DNA of 64,000 bases from Mangrovicella endophytica. Its GTDB lineage: Bacteria > Pseudomonadota > Alphaproteobacteria > Rhizobiales > Rhizobiaceae. Shown piece after piece: positions 59,533 through 64,000 of this stretch. Positions within the stretch are counted from its first letter, which is position 1. Each line of letters begins with the position of its first letter. The stretch covers positions 27,778 through 91,777 of the forward strand of contig NZ_PKMZ01000013.1 in the NCBI RefSeq assembly GCF_002893625.1, given 5' to 3'. The notes beneath the pieces were generated by a model. The model did not search any database, was not told the origin of the DNA, and saw nothing but the letters and a program-made list of their open reading frames with translations. Both the position numbers and the translations under genes were made by a program.

Positions 59533-60924
59533 ATGACAGGCATCCTTCTCCCCGTGCGGCATCTGCCAGTCCCGGCGCGGCGCTCCGCATGGCTGGTGCC
59601 GATCCTGGCGCTCTTTGCGCTTCTCGCCGGCTGCGCCGGCCGGCCCGTAGGCGTGCTCGTGCCGATGGCGGGGGCGGAGGTGGCGGGCGCCTCGAAGGTC
59701 GATCTCCTCGTCGCCACCACGCGGGCGCCGTCCAAGGATCCGGGCGTCCTGTTCTCCGGCGAGCGCGGCACGGCGCTGTCGCTCACCGACATCACGGTCT
59801 CGCTGCCGCCGAACCATGTGACCGGTCAGGTGGAGTGGCCGAAGACGCTGCCCGCCGATCCCACCCGCGAATTTGCGACGCTGAAGGTTGAGGAGCTCGA
59901 CGCGCGCGCCGATGCGCGAAGCTGGCTGAAGACGCACCTGCCGGCGAGCCGACGGGTGCTGATCTTCGTCCACGGCTTCAACAACCGCTACGAGGACGCG
60001 GTCTACCGCTTCGCGCAGATCGCCCATGACAGCGACACCAAGGCGGCCCCGGTGCTGTTCACCTGGCCGTCGCGGGCCAGCATCTTCGGCTATAACTACG
60101 ACCGCGAGAGCACCAACTATTCCCGCGACGCGCTGGAGGAGATCCTGCGCGGCGCCGCGGCCGACCCTGCCGTCGGCGAGGTGACGGTGCTTGCCCATTC
60201 CATGGGGACCTGGCTCACCATGGAGGCGCTGCGGCAGATGGCGATCCGCGACGGGCGCATCGCCCCGAAGGTGAAGAACGTCATCCTGGCCTCGCCGGAC
60301 ATCGATGTCGACGTCTTCGCCGAGCAGTGGAGCAGCCTCGGGCCGAAGCGTCCGAACGTGACGGTCTTCGTCTCGCAGGACGACCGGGCCCTGCAGCTGT
60401 CGCGGCGCGTCGCCGGCGACGTGCCGCGGCTCGGCCAGATCGATCCGGACGAGGAACCTTACCGGACGGCGTTCCGCGATGCCGGCATCTCCGTGATCGA
60501 CCTCACCGACCTGCAGGGGGATCTCGGCGGCCTCAACCACGACAAGTTCGCGGCCAGTCCGCAGGTGGTGCAGGCGATCGGCGCGCGGCTGGTGGCGGGG
60601 CAGGCGATCACCGATTCCGAACTCGGGCTCGGCGACCGCATCGGCACGGTGGCCAGCAGCGCCGCCAATACGCTGGGCACGGCGGCGACAGTGGCTGTCG
60701 GCGCGCCGATCTCGATCATCGATCCGAACACGCGGCGCAATTATCGCGACCAGATCGGCGCCTTCGGCTCGGCCGTCGGCGGCACCGTGGATTCGCTCGG
60801 TGATGCCACCGGCGTGCGGATCCGGCGTGGCCAACGGGCAAGCGGCAGCACGCCGATCGATGCAAGGCCGGCAACGCCGGAGACGGCGGCGGCCGAACGG
60901 CGCAAGCAGACGGCGAGCCGCTGA
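59533..60924 (+). CDS. DUF900-type alpha/beta hydrolase, predicted lipoprotein
   Basis: 463 residues. The N-terminus has a hydrophobic stretch and lipobox (LALFALLAGC), so it is probably membrane-anchored in the envelope. The hydrolase domain includes VLIFVHGFNNRYEDAVYRFA-QIAHD, FTWPSRASIFGYNYDRESTN, nucleophile elbow VLAHSMGTWLT and DIDVDVF. LGGLNHDKFAASP holds a possible catalytic His. The last 120 residues are Ala/Gly/Arg-rich and probably disordered. The substrate is unknown. Confidence 0.9.
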   Translation: MTGILLPVRHLPVPARRSAWLVPILALFALLAGCAGRPVGVLVPMAGAEVAGASKVDLLVATTRAPSKDPGVLFSGERGTALSLTDITVSLPPNHVTGQVEWPKTLPADPTREFATLKVEELDARADARSWLKTHLPASRRVLIFVHGFNNRYEDAVYRFAQIAHDSDTKAAPVLFTWPSRASIFGYNYDRESTNYSRDALEEILRGAAADPAVGEVTVLAHSMGTWLTMEALRQMAIRDGRIAPKVKNVILASPDIDVDVFAEQWSSLGPKRPNVTVFVSQDDRALQLSRRVAGDVPRLGQIDPDEEPYRTAFRDAGISVIDLTDLQGDLGGLNHDKFAASPQVVQAIGARLVAGQAITDSELGLGDRIGTVASSAANTLGTAATVAVGAPISIIDPNTRRNYRDQIGAFGSAVGGTVDSLGDATGVRIRRGQRASGSTPIDARPATPETAAAERRKQTASR

Positions 60925-60959
60925 ACCGCCGGGCCGTCGAGGCTGACGTGCTCGCGCCG

Positions 60960-62048
60960 TCAGCCGGCCGGTGAGGCTGCCGCTTTGATGCCGGACGCCT
61001 CCGCCGGACCCGGCACGCCGAGCGCCTTCCTCACAGCCGGAGCCACCACCGTGCCGTAGAGCTCGATCCCGCGCAGCATCGCCGCATGCGGCACCGGCCC
61101 GACGCTCATCTGCAGGAGGAAACGGTCATGCCGGAACCACTCGTGCTGCAGGAGGATCTTGTCGATGATCCGCTGGGGATCGCCCACGAAGTCCGAACCT
61201 TGCAGCGTGATGCTCCTGTCGAACTGGGCGCGGGTCGCCGGCGACCAGCCGCGCTCGCGGGCAATCCGCTCGACGCCGATGCGATGCGAGGTGAAGCCGA
61301 GATCGGCCGTGGCAGTGAAATCGTCGCCGATGAGGCCGTGCGAGTTGATGCTGACGGGGAGCGTTGCCGGGTCGTGCCCGGCGTCCTCGGCCGCTCGTCG
61401 GTAGAGATCCACGAGGGCTGCGAAGCGGCGCGGCTCCCCGCCGATGATGGCGAGCGCCAGCGGCAGACCGAGGCGGCCGGCGCGCACCACCGACTGCGGC
61501 GTGCCGCCGACGGCGATCCAGAGCGGCAGCGGCTCCTGGAGGGGGCGCGGATAGACTCCGCGCCCGGATATGCGCGACGTGTGGTGGCCGCCCGGCCAGG
61601 TCAGATGTTCGCCGCGGCGTAGCTCGAGCAGGAGCCCCAGCTTCTCGTCGAACAGCGTGTCGTAGTCGGCGAGATCATAGCCGAAGAGCGGGAAGCTCTC
61701 GATGAAGGAGCCGCGACCGACCATGATCTCGGCGCGGCCCTCCGAGATGAGGTCGAGCGTCGAAAAATCCTCGAAGACCCGGATCGGATCCTCCGAGCTC
61801 AGCACGGTGACGGCGCTGGTCAGGCGGATGCGCTTCGTGCGGGCCGCCGCTGCGGCAAGCGCCACGGCCGGGGCGGAGACGAGATAATCGTTGCGGTGAT
61901 GCTCGCCGAGGCCGAAGACATCGAGCCCAACCTCGTCGGCGATCACGATCTCTTCCAGGAGGTTGCGGAAGCGGACCGCCGGCGCCAGCGGACGTCCGGT
62001 CTCGGGATCGGGCATGTTGTCGGCGAAAGTATAGAGTCCGAGCTGCAT
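60960..62048 (-). CDS. LLM-class (luciferase-like) flavin-dependent oxidoreductase
   Basis: 362 residues. [60 protein letters not shown] starts it; [42 protein letters not shown] and [33 protein letters not shown] follow. It belongs to the putative FMN-dependent luciferase-like monooxygenase group. The substrate is unknown. No operon partner is adjacent. Confidence 0.92.
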   Translation of the reverse strand: MQLGLYTFADNMPDPETGRPLAPAVRFRNLLEEIVIADEVGLDVFGLGEHHRNDYLVSAPAVALAAAAARTKRIRLTSAVTVLSSEDPIRVFEDFSTLDLISEGRAEIMVGRGSFIESFPLFGYDLADYDTLFDEKLGLLLELRRGEHLTWPGGHHTSRISGRGVYPRPLQEPLPLWIAVGGTPQSVVRAGRLGLPLALAIIGGEPRRFAALVDLYRRAAEDAGHDPATLPVSINSHGLIGDDFTATADLGFTSHRIGVERIARERGWSPATRAQFDRSITLQGSDFVGDPQRIIDKILLQHEWFRHDRFLLQMSVGPVPHAAMLRGIELYGTVVAPAVRKALGVPGPAEASGIKAAASPAG

Positions 62049-62191
62049 CGGGCGTTGTCCGGCGGGTGATGGGCCGCCGGCGGAATGGCCGGCGGGATGA
62101 TGTCGCCCTGGATATAGCGCCCGACTGCTGCGCCGGCGTGTCGGCCGGCGGTGAACGGTGCGTGCGGATGGTATGGGGGTGCAGAGGGCGA

Positions 62192-62248
62192 CGATCGGCT
62201 GGCGCCGATCGCGCTGATCGCGCCGGCGACAATCGGCTGATGCCGATT
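62192..62248 (-). terminator. Two tandem hairpins after the aldehyde dehydrogenase gene
   Basis: CGATCGGC-TGGC-GCCGATCG (62192-62211) and AATCGGC-TGAT-GCCGATT (62231-62248), each a perfect stem. They sit in repeated surroundings (GGCGAC before, GCGC after), so the unit seems duplicated. The second starts five bases past the stop codon. Confidence 0.6.
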
Positions 62249-62252
62249 GCGC

Positions 62253-63800
62253 CTAGATCACGTCGAACTTCACGCCCTGCGCGAGCGGCAGGGTGCGGCC
62301 GTAATTGATCGTGTTGGTGGCGCGGCGCATATAGGCCTTCCAGGCGTCCGAGCCGCTCTCGCGCCCGCCCCCGGTTTCCTTTTCGCCGCCGAACGCCCCG
62401 CCGATCTCGGCCCCGGACGGGCCGATATTGACGTTGGCGATGCCGCAGTCCGAGCCGCGGGCGGAGAGGAAGATCTCGGCTTCGCGCAGGTCGTTGGTGA
62501 AGATCGAGGAGGAGAGGCCCTGCGGCACGCCGTTCTGCAGCGCGATGGCTTCGTCGAGATCGGAATAGCGGATGACATAGAGGATCGGCGCGAAGGTCTC
62601 CTCCGTGACCGGTCCGGTCTGCGCCGGCATCTCCACCAGCGCCGGGCGGACGTACCAGGCGTCCGGTGCGCCTTCGGCCCCGACCCGGCCGCCGCCCGTG
62701 ACGGTGCCGCCGGCGGCCGCCGCCTGCTCCAGAGCCTGGGCCATGCCGTCGAAGGCGGCGCGGTCGATCAACGGACCGACCAGCGTGCCGGCCTCCAGCG
62801 GATTGCCGATCGCGACCGTGCCATAGGCCTGGCGCAGCCGCGGCACCAGCGTGTCATAGACGCTGTCATGGACGAAGAGGCGGCGCAGCGTCGTGCAGCG
62901 CTGGCCGGCCGTGCCCATGGCGGCAAAGGCGACGCCCCGGAGCGTCAGGTCCAGATCGGCGGAGGGGCAGACGATGGCGGCATTGTTGCCGCCGAGCTCG
63001 AGCAGCGAGCGGGCGAAGCGCTGCGCCAGGCGCGGACCAACAGTGCGGCCCATGCGGGTGGAGCCGGTGGCCGACACGAGCGCGACCTTCGGATGGTCGA
63101 CCAGCGCCTCGCCGACGGCGCGTCCGCCGACGAGGACACTCGACAGCCCATCCGGCGCCTCGTTGCCCTCGGCACGGAAACGGGCAATGGCGCGGGTGAG
63201 CAGCGCTTGCGTCGCAAGCGCCGTCAGCGGCGTCTTCTCGGAGGGCTTCCAGACCACCGGATTGCCGCAGACCAGGGCGAGGGCGGCGTTCCACGACCAG
63301 ACCGCGACGGGGAAGTTGAAGGCCGAGATGACGCCGACAACGCCGAGCGGATGCCAGCTTTCCATCATCCGGTGGTCGGTGCGCTCGGTGGCGATGGTCA
63401 GACCATAGAGCTGGCGGGAGAGGCCAAGCGCGAAATCGCAGATGTCGATCATCTCCTGCACTTCGCCGAGGCCTTCGGAGGTGATCTTGCCGGCCTCGAT
63501 GGAGACGAGGCGTCCGAGCGCCGCCTTGTTCGCGCGCAGCTCCTCACCGAGAAGGCGGACGAGTTCGCCGCGCTTGGGCGCCGGAACGTCGCGCCAGGTC
63601 TGATAAGCGGCGGCGGCGCGCTCGATCGCGGCGGATGCTGCGGCGACATCGTGCTCTGCGAGCGTCGCGATGATCTCGCCATTGATCGGCGAGCGTACGG
63701 TGAGCGTGCCAACTTCGAGCGTCGCGGCATCGATCCCGAGGTCGATCAGGATGCTGCTGGCATCGGTGGCAAGGCCGGTGGCTGAAATACGGAGGGTCAT
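62253..63800 (-). CDS. ALDH7-type aldehyde dehydrogenase (aminoadipate-semialdehyde type)
   Basis: 515 residues. VGVISAFNFPVAVWSWNAAL-ALVCGNPVVWKPSEKTPLTA (NAD site), TGSTRMGRTV, general base in RSLLELGGNNAAIV, and catalytic Cys in GTAGQRCTTLRRLFVHD. It ends with GGAFGGEKETGGGRESGSDA-WKAYMRRATNTINY. These fit the ALDH7 branch (AmaB/antiquitin; L-aminoadipate semialdehyde in lysine catabolism) more than other branches. Physiological substrate not proven here. Confidence 0.9.
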   Translation of the reverse strand: MTLRISATGLATDASSILIDLGIDAATLEVGTLTVRSPINGEIIATLAEHDVAAASAAIERAAAAYQTWRDVPAPKRGELVRLLGEELRANKAALGRLVSIEAGKITSEGLGEVQEMIDICDFALGLSRQLYGLTIATERTDHRMMESWHPLGVVGVISAFNFPVAVWSWNAALALVCGNPVVWKPSEKTPLTALATQALLTRAIARFRAEGNEAPDGLSSVLVGGRAVGEALVDHPKVALVSATGSTRMGRTVGPRLAQRFARSLLELGGNNAAIVCPSADLDLTLRGVAFAAMGTAGQRCTTLRRLFVHDSVYDTLVPRLRQAYGTVAIGNPLEAGTLVGPLIDRAAFDGMAQALEQAAAAGGTVTGGGRVGAEGAPDAWYVRPALVEMPAQTGPVTEETFAPILYVIRYSDLDEAIALQNGVPQGLSSSIFTNDLREAEIFLSARGSDCGIANVNIGPSGAEIGGAFGGEKETGGGRESGSDAWKAYMRRATNTINYGRTLPLAQGVKFDVI

Positions 63801-63856
63801 CGGAAGGGTCTCGGCTCGTCGTCGTGGCGGAGCATGGTCGTGTCTGGCGATGCCCT

Positions 63857-63887
63857 AGAGCATTTCCGGCGAACACGGAAACGCTCT
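63857..63887. repeat. Rhizobiales-type intergenic hairpin repeat
   Basis: AGAGCATTTCCG, seven bases, CGGAAACGCTCT: 12-base arms with one mismatch. The unit TAGAGCATTTCC is a familiar dispersed intergenic motif in Rhizobiales genomes (from memory). Confidence 0.55.
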
Positions 63888-64000
63888 GTTTGGCGGCTCG
63901 CCGCGGCGAGCCGCGCGAAGGCTCGCGAAGGTCGTAGCGGGGCTACGGCCGAGACGAGCCGACAAAGTGGGCGCCCGGCGACCGCAAACCCGAAGGGCCG

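Overview
The window is high-GC DNA of alphaproteobacterial type, most likely from a member of the Hyphomicrobiales (Rhizobiales). The evidence is the gene set (imuA-imuB-dnaE2 mutagenesis cassette, tripartite tricarboxylate transport genes, DUF2239, DUF1737, DUF3008 and darcynin families) and three regulatory signatures: CtrA-type TTAA-N7-TTAAC boxes, an alphaproteobacterial LexA box (GTTC-N7-GTTC) and an EcfG-like promoter (GGAAC-N17-GTT). I see no rRNA, tRNA, CRISPR array, transposase or phage gene. It reads as chromosomal sequence with small accessory patches.

Layout. 1-1.2 kb: end of a TctB/TctC transporter locus. 1.7-3.1 kb: a small stress-type protein, a DUF4258/DUF2283 pair beside a broken DUF2283 copy, and a repeat-rich intergenic stretch. 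3.1-6.6 kb: lepA, then a GMC oxidoreductase with a tiny twin-arginine-type partner. 6.6-8.8 kb: three CtrA-like boxes, a polytopic membrane protein and an unknown 144-residue protein. 8.8-18 kb: mixed enzymes and regulators (methyltransferase, DUF2239, GIY-YIG protein, alpha/beta hydrolase, ParD-like antitoxin, TetR, ArsR plus SRPBCC pair, SDR with divergent TetR, AraC/GyrI-like regulator). The AraC-type gene lies between two 90-bp direct repeats. 18-28.7 kb: OmpA-like lipoprotein, orphan CcdA-like antitoxin, asd, a LysR gene divergent from a class D beta-lactamase, an MHS-family transporter with a large insertion, leuB, an MscS-type channel and leuD.

28.8-35.2 kb is the SOS mutagenesis operon imuA-imuB-dnaE2 with overlapping genes and a LexA box upstream. 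35.4-41.3 kb has a zincin-type peptidase, a GAF histidine kinase, a stress group (DUF1737, two ferritin-like proteins, a YdaD-like SDR behind an EcfG-like promoter) and a TetR-darcynin pair sharing a perfect 11-bp-arm palindrome, followed by a frameshifted oxidoreductase remnant.

41.5-53.9 kb is the most distinctive region: ten genes on the minus strand, mostly overlapping by 4 to 8 bases. They encode a UDP-glucose dehydrogenase, two epimerases (one fused to an unidentified N-terminal domain), a B12-binding radical SAM protein, a GT4 glycosyltransferase, three tandem related CgeB-like glycosyltransferases, a UDP-glucuronate decarboxylase and a methyltransferase. They should make and decorate a glycan or glycoconjugate, with UDP-xylose as one predicted precursor. 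No polymerase, flippase or exporter is seen, so the product is unknown. From memory, the radical SAM and methyltransferase genes resemble TIGR04295 ('rhizo-twelve system') and TIGR04290.

54.2-64 kb: a DUF3008 stress protein, an isolated cytochrome c oxidase subunit I gene, an MBL-fold hydrolase, an alcohol dehydrogenase, a truncated hemoglobin, a DUF900 lipoprotein hydrolase, a luciferase-like oxidoreductase and an ALDH7-type aldehyde dehydrogenase.
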